This document shows, one piece after another, positions 7,794 through 18,523 of a DNA stretch of 37,447 nucleotides. The position numbers were made by a program, and so were the translations under genes. The first letter of the stretch is position 1. Every line of letters begins with the position of its first letter. The notes under the pieces are model-generated. The model did no database searches. It had not been told where the DNA came from and saw nothing but the letters and a program-made list of their open reading frames with translations. This stretch comes from CANRIN01 sp964493515 (GTDB lineage: Bacteria > Bacillota > Clostridia > Oscillospirales > JAAYOS01), in assembly GCA_964493515.1 (NCBI GenBank), contig CAZBNJ010000018.1:1-37447 (forward strand), in the 5' to 3' direction.

Positions 7794-10700
7794 GAGGTAA
7801 GACCTTTGCGGCGCTGCTGAGCCTGTTTATCGTGCTGCAGTGCGTGCTCTCGCCGATGGCTTCGGCGCTCGAACCGATAGAGGCGGAGGAGATGCCCACG
7901 CTCTATCAGGAGGACGGCGCGGTATCCGAGAACGTGGACGAGGAGATGGCTGAGCGGTTCGAGGAGATACTCACCGCGCAGGAGGAGCAGGTGGACTACG
8001 CGCTTGTGAACGGCGCGGGATACTACGAGCATGTGTTGATAGCCTACGGTCGTCCGACGATGGGCGAGGAGCAGGACAGCACGGCGGACGGACATCGCTT
8101 TGCGGTCGAGGGCACCGACGTCGGCGACGGCAAAGAGCTGACACTGGTGGGCTTTGACAACGAGACATGGGAGTTTATCGGAGAGTATGGCGTGATAACC
8201 ATGCCGACCGACGACGAGATAGGACGCGTGCCGGACATGGAGTTCGACGGATGGTATGTCTACGGCGGCATCGGCGCGCTCGCCGAGGACCCGACGCTGC
8301 TCGACGGCACCAACCACAACTCGCTTGACACCTGGAACAGAGATGCCCGCGACTCGTCGAACGACATACCGCTCGACAGGCTCATCGCAAACGACGAGGC
8401 GGAGCTGAGCGAGGACGGCACGACCCTGTTGGTCAACGAGGACACCGCGACCGCACTGCTGAATAGGCTTATCTGGATGTATACCGACGGATTCGTCACG
8501 CCCGACGGAACGATATGGGACTCGTACAAGGGACACTTCTACTTCCCGCTGGTCGGAGGCTGGAGGGCAAGCTCGAACACCTCGGTGACCGAAGTCGAAC
8601 TGGTCGGTACAGACGAGAATGGCGTAAGCGACGAGCTTACGCTGTACGAATACGACGAGAACGCGACCCGCACTCAGACCGATAAACTGACCGCAAAGCC
8701 GTTCGACCCGACCGATGCTTCGCAGGAGTATTACATCCGCGTGGCGGAGAACGTGGAGAAGGTGTCGCTCGACCTGACCGCGTTTGAGCCGTATCTCAAG
8801 TTCCAGCAGGAGTACAGCGAGCTTGTCTCGGACGGCTCGGTCGCAGACGGCGCGTATGTCAACGATTACAGCAGGTACGCGGACATAGAGCTGACGGCGG
8901 ATATGATAAGTCCGATCAGTGTGACGGTAAACGGAAAGAGCGTGGTCGAAGCGGACGGCGCGACCGTGACATACTCGCTTGAAAATGACGGACGCTACTG
9001 CGCAAGACATCGCGCGGGCGAGACAGATACCGTGTACAGCTGGGAGTCGAACAACTCGCCGGAAAATCCCGCACGCTCGAATTGGAGCTGTGTGGACATT
9101 CCGATAGAGAAGTCGAACGACGGACTCAGGTGCAACGAGATAGTCGTTACGGTGACTGCACCGGACGGCGTTACGACCGCTACCTACAAATTCTACATCC
9201 AGCGAGTGAAGTCGCCGACGGTGGTGCTCAAGGCGGGCAACACTCCGGCGGGCGTTATCGCGCGCGAGGATGATATCCACTGGGTGGGCAGAAACAAGAC
9301 CGCAGAGGAGAACAAGGCGGACTGGCTGAGGTACTTTGAGACCGACCGCAAGATGCGCAGCCGACTGCAGGACAGCCTGCTCCACATACAGGGACACATA
9401 TATCATCCGAACGATACGGCGCAGAGCCACGACCTGAACAACGGCGGAATACTCTTCTACGACGGATGGTTCAACAGGGGCGCGTGGGGAAGCGGCGCCG
9501 ACCTCGACCTCGACCCGAGCGCGATAGTCGTTTACCAGAACTATCGGGCGGTGGTGCCGGGATTTGATATATCCACCAGTAACGGAACGATATATTCCGG
9601 CGAGCTTCAGCGCCGCATAGTGCTGAATACGCCGAGGATCAACTCCACGACCGGCGAGCCGTATACGCTGCTCGACGCGCTGTTCCCGACGACGCAGGGC
9701 GGCACGAACTATCAGAGCGTCTACTACTACGAGACAGGAAACGGAAGCACCCTCATCCCGCTTGGGGACAGCTCGGACGGATGGCACACGATAGACACCG
9801 AGACGATGTCGCTCGATCTGCGCGATCTGCTCGTTCTGCCGGGTGTGTACAAGATAGAGTACATATTCACCGACCCGTACACCGGACAGGAGATGCAATT
9901 CACGCGACCGCTGGTCGTGCTCGCCGTCCCGGGCGACGTGGACATGGACGGCACGACCACCGTTGCCGACGCCGCGGCGCTGCGTTATCTGGTGCTCGGA
10001 AACCGACTCGGGTCGGATATGACCGACGCGCAGCGCCTGTTCGCATGGCGAGTGTGCAACGTAAATAAGGATACGAACATCGACGCTGCCGACTACAACA
10101 CGCTGTACGGCGGTTATCGTCCGCTGCTCTCGACCCAGCGCGTGCTTACCGGAAGCAAAAACGCGGTGAGCGTGTCCGACTACTTCTACATCCCGCTCAG
10201 CTCGTTTGACGCCCGCTACGAGCGCAACGACAACGAGGGCGACGGAGGCGTTAAGCTGATCGAAGCCAATTATGCCGGCAAACAGATGGAGGAGAGCGGT
10301 GACGACGACTTTGAGGTGGTCACGCCGAACGTGATAAGCACGCAGGACGGCATCCAGCGCGGCGACGTGTTCTGGGTGGAGGTGTCTATCGGCGCGCTCG
10401 GAGGCGATTACAGCAAGATAAGCTCGCTTACCGGAACGCTGTCCTATGACACGCGCTACATTCGTCCGGCGACGCTTGAGGACATGGTGGAATACGACAG
10501 CATAGACGAGGTGGACAACGCGAACCTGTCCACATATAACCAGCTGTCCGCGGAGAGCTGGACATCGGGGGACAAGGCAAAGCACACATGGGCGAGCTGG
10601 GCGACGCTGATAAACAAGTATAACCTGCGTGACGGCGCGGACACGGTGTTTGCGGGAACCGGACGCTTTGAGCTGAACCTCGCCTCACAGCCCGCGAATA

Positions 10701-13700
10701 AATACGAGACTCACTTCTCAAAGACGATAACCGAGTTTGAGGAGCTGATAAAAGCGGAGACAGGCAACACCGGCGCGCTCTGCGACGTGGTGTTCTCGGT
10801 CAAGCTCAGCAGTCAGGGACAGACGCCTGCCGACCTGTCGAACGGCGGCACGATACTGCACATTCCGTTCTATATGCACACCTTCCCGACCCAGTTTGCT
10901 GGTCAGTCGATGCCGCTCATCTCGCTTGACTTCGGCATGCAGGACCTGGTCATGATAAACGATGGCGCGCGGCTGTTCAACGAGGCGGATCTCAGCTCCT
11001 ACTACTCGACGGTGCTCGCCACATCGGCGTTCAGCGCGCAGGAGGAGATATACGGCAAACTGACAAAGAATCTGCGCAGCGACGAGTTCGGCTACTCGAT
11101 CGAGCCGATGTACATAAAGATAGCGAGCGACAACACTCCGCGCGTGACGCTGCTGAACCAGAATCAGAGCGACAGGGGACAGAACGCGAAATACGGAAAA
11201 TTCTTCCAGTATTCGATGGGCAACATCAATCTGTCGGTGACCGAGGGCATCCTGCCGCCCGGACTTGAGCTGAGAGCCGACGGATGGATACAGGGAACGC
11301 CGGCCCAGGCGGGCGAGTATCTGTTCAAGATAGGCGCGGGCTACTACCGCATCGTAGTTGAGAAGCAGCCGCTGCACATCTATCCGCTGAACGCGTCCAG
11401 CTACTACGGAGAGAGCGACTACTCGGGAACGCAGGACTATTCGGCGATATTCAACAGCGGAAGCAACGCGGGAAGATATGTGTACGACAGCACAAAGCTG
11501 GCGTACAGTCTGCGCTATGCCTACGAGCCGAAGGATCTGATATCGGGCACCGGCAGCTTTGCGTCGGCGAACTTCACGTTTGACGCGAGCCGTGCGACCG
11601 CCGCGCATCCGAACGACGGCAATATGGAGAACCTTGCGTGGCTGCTCACAAGAGGCGGAGATGTTAAGGACTGCTTCTTTACCAATCCGAAGCTGTCCAC
11701 CACTCGCACCGCAAGCTCGGATGTCGGCAAGTACAATATAACTGTGGATATCGGCCAGGAGGGCTCCGACTTCTACGCCGAGCTGCAGAACTACTACTTT
11801 GTGCTCGATACGCGCAAGACGGCGACGGTGGAGGTGGTCGCGCGACCGATGGTCGTCGATTCGCTGAACTTTGCCGACAGCTCGGTCGCGGCGGCGCTGG
11901 GCAGGATACCCATGCCCAGGATAGAGGACACCGACACTCCGCTGCGCGACCGCGCGACCGCACAGCTCGGCGACGGTATGGCCCAGTTCTCGGTGTCGGT
12001 TGCGAGGGAGGGTAATCCGCAGCCCGCGCTCGACGGAAGCGACCGAGTCATATACAACGGAATGCCGCTGAGCAGCAAGGGAATGGCATTTGCCACCGAC
12101 CTCATCGAGATAACCTATACGCCGACCTTTGTCGAGACACAGAGCGACAGGGATAACCGCATACGCCCGAAGAACTTCTTTGTGGCGGAGAACTCGACCG
12201 AGACCAGAGACATATCAATCAGCGCGATAGAGCTTACCGGCGGCAAGTCGAAGAAGAACTATACGCTTGTCAGCGAGCAGCAAGGAGCGATAATCGAGAC
12301 CGACGCGGGCTATGTAGCGAACATCGCGCTCCAGTCGCTGACCATTGAAAAGAACTGGGCGGACGTCCCGCTGGAGATAAGCTACGGCGGTTCGATCGAG
12401 ATAACCGGACGACTGCTTGCCAGCCTGAGATTCGGCGAGAACAACACCGTTCAGGTGGAGTACACCACGCCGGCGGGATTCGCGTCGCGCCATCTGTTCG
12501 TGTCGCTCGTGACCGTCGAGCAGGCGGAGAAGGAGCGGGAGGCGCTGAAGAGCGGAGAGATATACTTCGCGGGAAGCTCGGCAAGCGACATGAGCCGCCT
12601 TGTCGGCGATACGACCTTTGACAAGGACGCGGCGAACGGCATCGTGATGCACTGCTTTACCAACAGTGCCCGCCTTCCGGCGACGAGCGGCGAATACTGC
12701 ATACGCGTGGCGTATATGCCGGATATCTCTACCGGAATAGTGTACAAAGCGGAGTACAGCGATCCGATAACGGTGAACAAGCGGGTGATAACCCTGCGCG
12801 TCCCGGAGGAGAGCCACTACTACGGCGAGCTGCCGCAGGTAGAATACAGCTTTAGGACGCAGGACCTCACGTCGTGGGATCAGGGCAAGCTCACCGACTC
12901 CGCTACCGTCGTAGACGGCGTGGGCACACCGGCCGACCTCGCCCGCGCGCTGGGATACGCAAGCGAGGCAGACTGGGCGGGCGCGCCGACGCTCGCGGTC
13001 ATAGACAACGGTAGCAAGGTCCCGACCACTATCGAGGAGTTCAAGGACGCGTCGAAGCAGCTGAAGGAGACCAGTCCGGTCACCGGCGTCGACTTCTACA
13101 TAGGACTGTACGGCGCGCAGGACGCGAACTACACGTTCAAATACGAGCAGATACGCCGCGGCGGCTCGCTGACGATAAGCGAGGAGTTCGGCATGAACTT
13201 CGGACGAATCGAGCAGCGTCCGATAGTTGTGAACAAGCTGCCCGCAGCGCTCGGTTCGGTCTATTCCGACTTCTACGCGGATAAGCCCGAAAATCTGCTG
13301 CTCAAGGATATGCGTTACAGCACCGACGATGGTGTTCTGTTCGCGCTGCCCTCCGAGGTAACCGAGAACAGCACGACATACTGGCTCACGGCGGACAGCT
13401 CGGTGACGACCAGGATGGGACTTACCGGCAGCGCGCTGGTAAACGGCGACACGCTGACGGTCATATGTACCCTGCGTGTGCTGAACGAGACGACGCAGTG
13501 GTCGTCGATTGCGGACGGATATTTCAACATGAAGGACGCGAGCGGGAACACTCTCGCCTCCCGCGACAACGCCCTTGCGGTGGTGCGGGAGATGAAGCTG
13601 GCGTCGAACGTCGGCGCGGCACGCAACTACCGTCTGGTCTACGCGAGCAGCAGCGACGCTTACAGCGTGCGTCCGCAGGAGGTCGACCTGTATTCGCGCG

Positions 13701-16700
13701 CGCAGAGCGGCGGAACGATAAGGTATACCAAGCTGGACAACGCGTCCGGCGCCACGAACATACAGTATGTCGCGGGATATGTGAAGCTCACCACCCGCAA
13801 GATGACCTCGGTGGAGATAATCGGCGCGCCGCGCCAGACCGTCAAGACGCACGGCGACGAGTTCATACCCGACGGACTGACCGTCCGTATAGGCTTTGAG
13901 AGCAGCGATGCGATGTACAACAAGGACATCGACCTCACCGCATATCCGCTCGACGGAATGAAACTGACCGCGGGGAATAAGGGAGAGCTTATCTATAACA
14001 GCGCGACGTTTGCGCGCTACGGACTCGACGTGACCCTCAAAAAAGGCAGCACGACCGTGCCGTTTGTCGGCGATGGAGGCAACTGCGTCACCCACACCGG
14101 CCACGACGGCGCGTATATCGTTGTCAGCGGAAGCCAGTGCGCGAGCCATCCGACCGTGACGACCGCCGAGAGGAACTTTACGATAACGGTGAAAAAGAAG
14201 TCGCTGACGCTCAGCGTGGTCGATCAGTACAGATACTACGGCGAGAACAATTACAGCACGCGGTTTGTGGACTGCGCGTCCTCCGGCGGCAATCTGACCT
14301 CCCCGGGCGCGCTGTATGAGTATTACTTCGACATATCGCAGCTCGCAAAGCACGAGCAGTCGACCGTGCCCGCCGTCGCGAGAAAGACCGACGGCGGCAG
14401 GGAGTATGGCTACGGCTATGTGCGTGTCGGCGCGAGCGGCATGACGGCGACGGTGAACAACGCCATAAGCTCGCTTGGAAGCTACACCGCGCCGACCTTC
14501 GCGACGACCGCGAGGGCCGACAGTCCGGTAGTGGACGGCGGCAGGGGCGGATACGCGCTGACGCTCTCCGGCGGTTCGATGGCAAACTACGAGCTTCAGT
14601 ACACGAGCGGAAAGATATATGTGTTCCGCCGTCCGATAATGATAACCCGATTCTACGCGGGTAACACCGGCGACGACAACACTGACCGCTCGATATACAC
14701 GCTGCTCACCGAGAGCTCGGGCACGACCGCGTCGCGCATGTTGAACTACTACGACGCGGATTACACGGCGACGTCGGGCACGATGTTCAAGGGATACACC
14801 GAATCGTCGGGCACATATACGCAGGTGACGCTAAGCGGCAGCGACATACAGCCGGGATATACCGGCGGCGAGATAAAGGGCTGGTACTGGTTCGATCTGC
14901 AAAACCAGCTGCGCGGCAACAGCGGCACGTTTATACCAACCGAGGACGAGGCGATAAGCATCGTTCCGGATTACGCGCGAAACACCTTCTTCCTGTCTGC
15001 CAAGGGAACGATAGGCAGCGACAATCCGGCGATAGAGCTTGTCGTATCCTTTGTCGACCCGCCGAAGGACCAGGATCAGAAGATCACGCCCGCGAGGATA
15101 CACGACGGAAGCACCACGATAAAGCTGGCGGACAACGGCACCGGCGCATACCAGAACTACCGCCTGCAGAGCTACGACGGCCGCGACCTGCTCGCGGCGC
15201 GCGTCGACCTGCGACGGATAGCGGACATAACCGTGCTGAACGTGCCGACAAAGCCGCTTGACAGCTACACATACGGCGAATCGCTCGACCTGCGCGGTTT
15301 GCAGCTGCTGGTCAGATACGAAGGCTCGGACAACACGCGAATAGTCAGCTATGCCGACGACCTGTCACAGTACGGCATCTATATAAGCTACTACGACAAG
15401 CCGAATGTCCCGCCCGCGCCGACCGAGGGTATGACCGAGGCGCAGAGAGCGGCGGTCGTTGCCGAGCAGGCAAGGGTGCTGACCGCCTATCGCCGCGCGA
15501 ACGGCGGAGACCATCTGTCGATAGCGCCGCTGCACGATTCGACCGACAGGAGCAGCTGGTACAAGTACAACAACTTCTCGCAGAACGGAATGTACCTGAT
15601 AATCACCGCGCAGCGAAGCGAAAAGCAGGACTATGTCCAGCGCATGATAGCGGACGTAGGCGGCGCGGGCGGCATCAACAAGGACGGCGCGCCGATAGTG
15701 ATAAAGCCGCTCGAGATAGAGTACGAGCTGTCGGCGGCGGACAAGGTATACGACGGCACGACCCAGGCGGTCGGCAGCGTGACCTTTACCAACATCTACA
15801 CGAACGACCTCATATACGCCGCTACCGGACGCACCGACTACGAGGGAGAGTGGAAGTGGAGCGAGCGTCTCGGCACCGCGCGCAGCAAGTATGACAAGCT
15901 GACCGACGCTATCGCCAACGGATATACGTTTACCAGCGGAAGCGTCGCGGGAACGGGAAGAAGCTCGAGGCTTCAGTTCACCGACGCGCGCGGATGGGAC
16001 AAGGGCACGCTCACCTTTGAGTTTGCCGACCCGAACGTGCGCTACGAGAACGACGCGTACAGCGCGGTAAAGCGTTCGGGCGACGAGACCTGGGACGACT
16101 GGAGCGTAGATGTTGCGGCGATGGGTCTGAGCGTGCGCGACATTATACTCGGCGGTCCGGACGCGGCAAACTACACCTTTGCAAGCGACCAAACATGGCA
16201 GACGAGCACTAGTGTGGCGCTGGACGCGGACAATGCGCCGTCGGCTAAGATAGAGAAGGCGACCCGTGCGCCGCTCAGCAGGGACACCATCGGCGTGATG
16301 CCCACGCTGGAGGTGGACGAGTCGACCGGCGTCGTGCGCCTGTGCTACAACGGCCGCACGGTCGGCGACAGGGTAAAGAGCATATCCATGCTCGAAAACC
16401 GCAATCGCGTCACGCACGACGGCGCGCTGAATTACAGCAGCCTGAACCTCGTCGACGAGTACGCGGACGAGCTGCACCTCGAGTTCGCGATAGAGTATCT
16501 GCTCAAGGACTCGAACGACGTCTACTACTACTGCGGCGACGAGGGGGCGTTCCTTGACACCTTCTACTTCGGCGGCGAGACGGTCACGTCGATATATCCG
16601 GACGGCAGCTTCTATCCGGAGGGATATGTGAGCGAGGAGGACGACCCGGGCGATTTCAGCGGCGAGATGATCGGTCAGGAGTACAAGTGGACGAACGTGG

Positions 16701-18481
16701 ACGCGCGGGTAAATCCCGACGCGGTGTACAGACGCGCCGTTACGGACGACGAGGGGAATACCACCATTTCCGAATACAAGCTCATTCAGTATCTCGACAC
16801 CGACGACAGCGGCAACATGACCGCGCGCGACTCGGTTTGGGAGCTGGACGACGGCTTCACCTTCCACGTTGTGGACACGAACAACGAGGCGAAGTCGACC
16901 ACGATAAACGGCGAGACCTACTACTATTTCTACGGCTACTATACGACCGAGCGTTCGGCGATACCGCGCGGCGCGTATGTCGTGGGTAAGGTACGGCTCG
17001 CGGAGACGCACAACTATCTGGCGTCCGACCCGCTCTACTCGTCGGAGGACTATAAGGGAGCGAGCACGTCGAACACGGTAAAGAACGAGCTGAAGGACAG
17101 GACCGACGAGGCGATGCAGGCATATGCCGAGTATGTCAAGAATCCGGGGGACAGCGACGATGTCGTGACGCTGCCCGGGGATATGCTGCGGATGTTCAGC
17201 TACCGCATCGACCTGATAAGCGCAAAGGATATGCAGAGCGCGGACGAAGAGGACGAGACGATATACGACGTTCGCACGCTGCGGTCGGTGCGGTTCACCG
17301 ACTGTACCGGCTTTACCGAGCAGTCCGAGCTTAGCGGCGCGGTGGGCGACATGGCGACCCACTACTACTCCGGCTATTACTGGGACGACCGCTATCAGAA
17401 CGCGCTCGAGTTTGACGATGAGAGCCCGATAATGCTCGGTGTTGAGATGGTATTGGAGGTCACGCGCGAGGTGGACGGCGAGAGCGTCACCGCGCTCGAG
17501 ACCTTCAACAGCGGCAACTCGATACAGCTGTTCGTCACGCAGGGCAGCGACTATTACAACCCGATAGAGCGCTGGATAAAGATACACCCGGAGGAGATAA
17601 TCGCGCGGGTGGGGGACACTCCGATACAGCTTGAGGTCGAGTTCTTCCCAAGCCGTGTGGCGAACATGACGATAGTCTGGGAAAGCTCGGACGAGAACGT
17701 GGTCAGGATAAGCGAGGACGGCGTGGTCGAGTTCGTGGGCATCGGCACGGCGGAGATAACCGCGACCTCCCACTACGGACGTGTCTCTACCATCACGATA
17801 ACCGTGCTCAAGTTCTATCCCGAGCAGACCGGCGTGTTCAACCACGAGATGCTCGCGGCGTATCTCGGACTTGACAGGGATTTCTTCTTCTACCCCGAAC
17901 GCGAGATGACGCGCGGCGAGTTTGTCTGCGTCGCGGCGATGTTCTTTATCGCGAACGACCAGTGGTCGCGCTTCAGCTCGGGCGAGTTCATCGACCTTGT
18001 GGGCGATGAGTTCTATGCCGAGGCGGTGAAGCTGCTTGGCGAGTGGGGCGTGATAAACGGCGTAGGCGGCGACCGATTCGCGGGTGAGCGGATAGCAAGC
18101 CGTGCCGAAGCGGCGGCGATAATCGCGCGTATGCTCGGCATCGACCCAGCCAAGTTCATCGGCAAGGACGGCTTTGCGGACAGCGGAATACACAGCACTT
18201 GGGCGAGCGGCTACATCAACGGACTGAAGGCGAAGGGGATAGTGGTTGGCGACGGAGGCGACTTCTTCCAGCCCGACCGCGGAATAACCCGCGCCGAGGC
18301 GGCAGCCATGTTCTATCGACTGGTGAACTACAAGACGGCGTATCCGGTGTTCAACTATCCCAAGGACGTGCCAATGAGCCACTGGGCGTACAGCGCGATA
18401 CTCCGCGCGGTAAACCCGAGCGAGCCGGTATTCGAGGACGGCACCGACCGTTCGACCGGCAAGCAGAAGGAACAGGAGTAA
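7790..18481 (+). CDS. Giant SLH-anchored surface protein (3563 aa) with internal dockerin and cohesin-like domain
   Basis: A signal peptide with likely cleavage after ASA (residue 26) starts the protein. Modules in order: an unassigned N-terminal region; a pre-dockerin module at about 447-711 related to that of the upstream protein; a dockerin at about 712-790 with loops DVDMDGTTTVAD and NVNKDTNIDAAD, both with full ligand patterns; a cohesin-like domain at about 850-1060 (motif GTLSYDTRYIRPATLE); a putative Ig (He_PIG-like) domain at about 1147-1185 (LPPGLELRADGWIQGTP); a long mosaic of MBG/YDG-like beta modules, for example HYYGELP near 1668, YRYYGEN near 2140 and KVYDGTTQ near 2645; two Big_3-like domains beginning near 2004 and 2477; a Big_2-like domain at about 3261-3340; and three SLH repeats plus a partial one at about 3341-3550 (MTRGEF, ITRAEAAAMFYRLV). 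SLH repeats bind pyruvylated secondary wall polymer in Gram-positive bacteria, so this protein is probably the wall anchor of the set. A dockerin placed inside the chain rather than at an end is unusual. No catalytic domain was found. Confidence 0.88.
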   Translation: MRGKTFAALLSLFIVLQCVLSPMASALEPIEAEEMPTLYQEDGAVSENVDEEMAERFEEILTAQEEQVDYALVNGAGYYEHVLIAYGRPTMGEEQDSTADGHRFAVEGTDVGDGKELTLVGFDNETWEFIGEYGVITMPTDDEIGRVPDMEFDGWYVYGGIGALAEDPTLLDGTNHNSLDTWNRDARDSSNDIPLDRLIANDEAELSEDGTTLLVNEDTATALLNRLIWMYTDGFVTPDGTIWDSYKGHFYFPLVGGWRASSNTSVTEVELVGTDENGVSDELTLYEYDENATRTQTDKLTAKPFDPTDASQEYYIRVAENVEKVSLDLTAFEPYLKFQQEYSELVSDGSVADGAYVNDYSRYADIELTADMISPISVTVNGKSVVEADGATVTYSLENDGRYCARHRAGETDTVYSWESNNSPENPARSNWSCVDIPIEKSNDGLRCNEIVVTVTAPDGVTTATYKFYIQRVKSPTVVLKAGNTPAGVIAREDDIHWVGRNKTAEENKADWLRYFETDRKMRSRLQDSLLHIQGHIYHPNDTAQSHDLNNGGILFYDGWFNRGAWGSGADLDLDPSAIVVYQNYRAVVPGFDISTSNGTIYSGELQRRIVLNTPRINSTTGEPYTLLDALFPTTQGGTNYQSVYYYETGNGSTLIPLGDSSDGWHTIDTETMSLDLRDLLVLPGVYKIEYIFTDPYTGQEMQFTRPLVVLAVPGDVDMDGTTTVADAAALRYLVLGNRLGSDMTDAQRLFAWRVCNVNKDTNIDAADYNTLYGGYRPLLSTQRVLTGSKNAVSVSDYFYIPLSSFDARYERNDNEGDGGVKLIEANYAGKQMEESGDDDFEVVTPNVISTQDGIQRGDVFWVEVSIGALGGDYSKISSLTGTLSYDTRYIRPATLEDMVEYDSIDEVDNANLSTYNQLSAESWTSGDKAKHTWASWATLINKYNLRDGADTVFAGTGRFELNLASQPANKYETHFSKTITEFEELIKAETGNTGALCDVVFSVKLSSQGQTPADLSNGGTILHIPFYMHTFPTQFAGQSMPLISLDFGMQDLVMINDGARLFNEADLSSYYSTVLATSAFSAQEEIYGKLTKNLRSDEFGYSIEPMYIKIASDNTPRVTLLNQNQSDRGQNAKYGKFFQYSMGNINLSVTEGILPPGLELRADGWIQGTPAQAGEYLFKIGAGYYRIVVEKQPLHIYPLNASSYYGESDYSGTQDYSAIFNSGSNAGRYVYDSTKLAYSLRYAYEPKDLISGTGSFASANFTFDASRATAAHPNDGNMENLAWLLTRGGDVKDCFFTNPKLSTTRTASSDVGKYNITVDIGQEGSDFYAELQNYYFVLDTRKTATVEVVARPMVVDSLNFADSSVAAALGRIPMPRIEDTDTPLRDRATAQLGDGMAQFSVSVAREGNPQPALDGSDRVIYNGMPLSSKGMAFATDLIEITYTPTFVETQSDRDNRIRPKNFFVAENSTETRDISISAIELTGGKSKKNYTLVSEQQGAIIETDAGYVANIALQSLTIEKNWADVPLEISYGGSIEITGRLLASLRFGENNTVQVEYTTPAGFASRHLFVSLVTVEQAEKEREALKSGEIYFAGSSASDMSRLVGDTTFDKDAANGIVMHCFTNSARLPATSGEYCIRVAYMPDISTGIVYKAEYSDPITVNKRVITLRVPEESHYYGELPQVEYSFRTQDLTSWDQGKLTDSATVVDGVGTPADLARALGYASEADWAGAPTLAVIDNGSKVPTTIEEFKDASKQLKETSPVTGVDFYIGLYGAQDANYTFKYEQIRRGGSLTISEEFGMNFGRIEQRPIVVNKLPAALGSVYSDFYADKPENLLLKDMRYSTDDGVLFALPSEVTENSTTYWLTADSSVTTRMGLTGSALVNGDTLTVICTLRVLNETTQWSSIADGYFNMKDASGNTLASRDNALAVVREMKLASNVGAARNYRLVYASSSDAYSVRPQEVDLYSRAQSGGTIRYTKLDNASGATNIQYVAGYVKLTTRKMTSVEIIGAPRQTVKTHGDEFIPDGLTVRIGFESSDAMYNKDIDLTAYPLDGMKLTAGNKGELIYNSATFARYGLDVTLKKGSTTVPFVGDGGNCVTHTGHDGAYIVVSGSQCASHPTVTTAERNFTITVKKKSLTLSVVDQYRYYGENNYSTRFVDCASSGGNLTSPGALYEYYFDISQLAKHEQSTVPAVARKTDGGREYGYGYVRVGASGMTATVNNAISSLGSYTAPTFATTARADSPVVDGGRGGYALTLSGGSMANYELQYTSGKIYVFRRPIMITRFYAGNTGDDNTDRSIYTLLTESSGTTASRMLNYYDADYTATSGTMFKGYTESSGTYTQVTLSGSDIQPGYTGGEIKGWYWFDLQNQLRGNSGTFIPTEDEAISIVPDYARNTFFLSAKGTIGSDNPAIELVVSFVDPPKDQDQKITPARIHDGSTTIKLADNGTGAYQNYRLQSYDGRDLLAARVDLRRIADITVLNVPTKPLDSYTYGESLDLRGLQLLVRYEGSDNTRIVSYADDLSQYGIYISYYDKPNVPPAPTEGMTEAQRAAVVAEQARVLTAYRRANGGDHLSIAPLHDSTDRSSWYKYNNFSQNGMYLIITAQRSEKQDYVQRMIADVGGAGGINKDGAPIVIKPLEIEYELSAADKVYDGTTQAVGSVTFTNIYTNDLIYAATGRTDYEGEWKWSERLGTARSKYDKLTDAIANGYTFTSGSVAGTGRSSRLQFTDARGWDKGTLTFEFADPNVRYENDAYSAVKRSGDETWDDWSVDVAAMGLSVRDIILGGPDAANYTFASDQTWQTSTSVALDADNAPSAKIEKATRAPLSRDTIGVMPTLEVDESTGVVRLCYNGRTVGDRVKSISMLENRNRVTHDGALNYSSLNLVDEYADELHLEFAIEYLLKDSNDVYYYCGDEGAFLDTFYFGGETVTSIYPDGSFYPEGYVSEEDDPGDFSGEMIGQEYKWTNVDARVNPDAVYRRAVTDDEGNTTISEYKLIQYLDTDDSGNMTARDSVWELDDGFTFHVVDTNNEAKSTTINGETYYYFYGYYTTERSAIPRGAYVVGKVRLAETHNYLASDPLYSSEDYKGASTSNTVKNELKDRTDEAMQAYAEYVKNPGDSDDVVTLPGDMLRMFSYRIDLISAKDMQSADEEDETIYDVRTLRSVRFTDCTGFTEQSELSGAVGDMATHYYSGYYWDDRYQNALEFDDESPIMLGVEMVLEVTREVDGESVTALETFNSGNSIQLFVTQGSDYYNPIERWIKIHPEEIIARVGDTPIQLEVEFFPSRVANMTIVWESSDENVVRISEDGVVEFVGIGTAEITATSHYGRVSTITITVLKFYPEQTGVFNHEMLAAYLGLDRDFFFYPEREMTRGEFVCVAAMFFIANDQWSRFSSGEFIDLVGDEFYAEAVKLLGEWGVINGVGGDRFAGERIASRAEAAAIIARMLGIDPAKFIGKDGFADSGIHSTWASGYINGLKAKGIVVGDGGDFFQPDRGITRAEAAAMFYRLVNYKTAYPVFNYPKDVPMSHWAYSAILRAVNPSEPVFEDGTDRSTGKQKEQE

Positions 18482-18506
18482 GCACTTAAAAAATCTGACT
18501 GAGGAA

Positions 18507-18523
18507 AGAGGTGAGACGGCGTG
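18507..18523 (+). promoter_or_regulatory. Ribosome binding site deciding a GTG start for the 5051-aa gene
   Basis: AGAGGTGA (18507-18514) is close to the AGGAGGTGA consensus and ends 6 nt before the GTG at 18521. The next residues, MKDKLRRLTALMLCIATVLS, are a clean signal peptide, which supports this start. The gap from the upstream TAA is 39 nt, with no terminator or promoter visible. Confidence 0.85.

Noticed and set aside
7800..7870. Possible lipoprotein signal in the SLH protein (Cys at residue 18)
   Set aside because: The residue before the Cys is Gln, which does not fit a lipobox, and an ordinary cleavage site (ASA) follows at residue 26.
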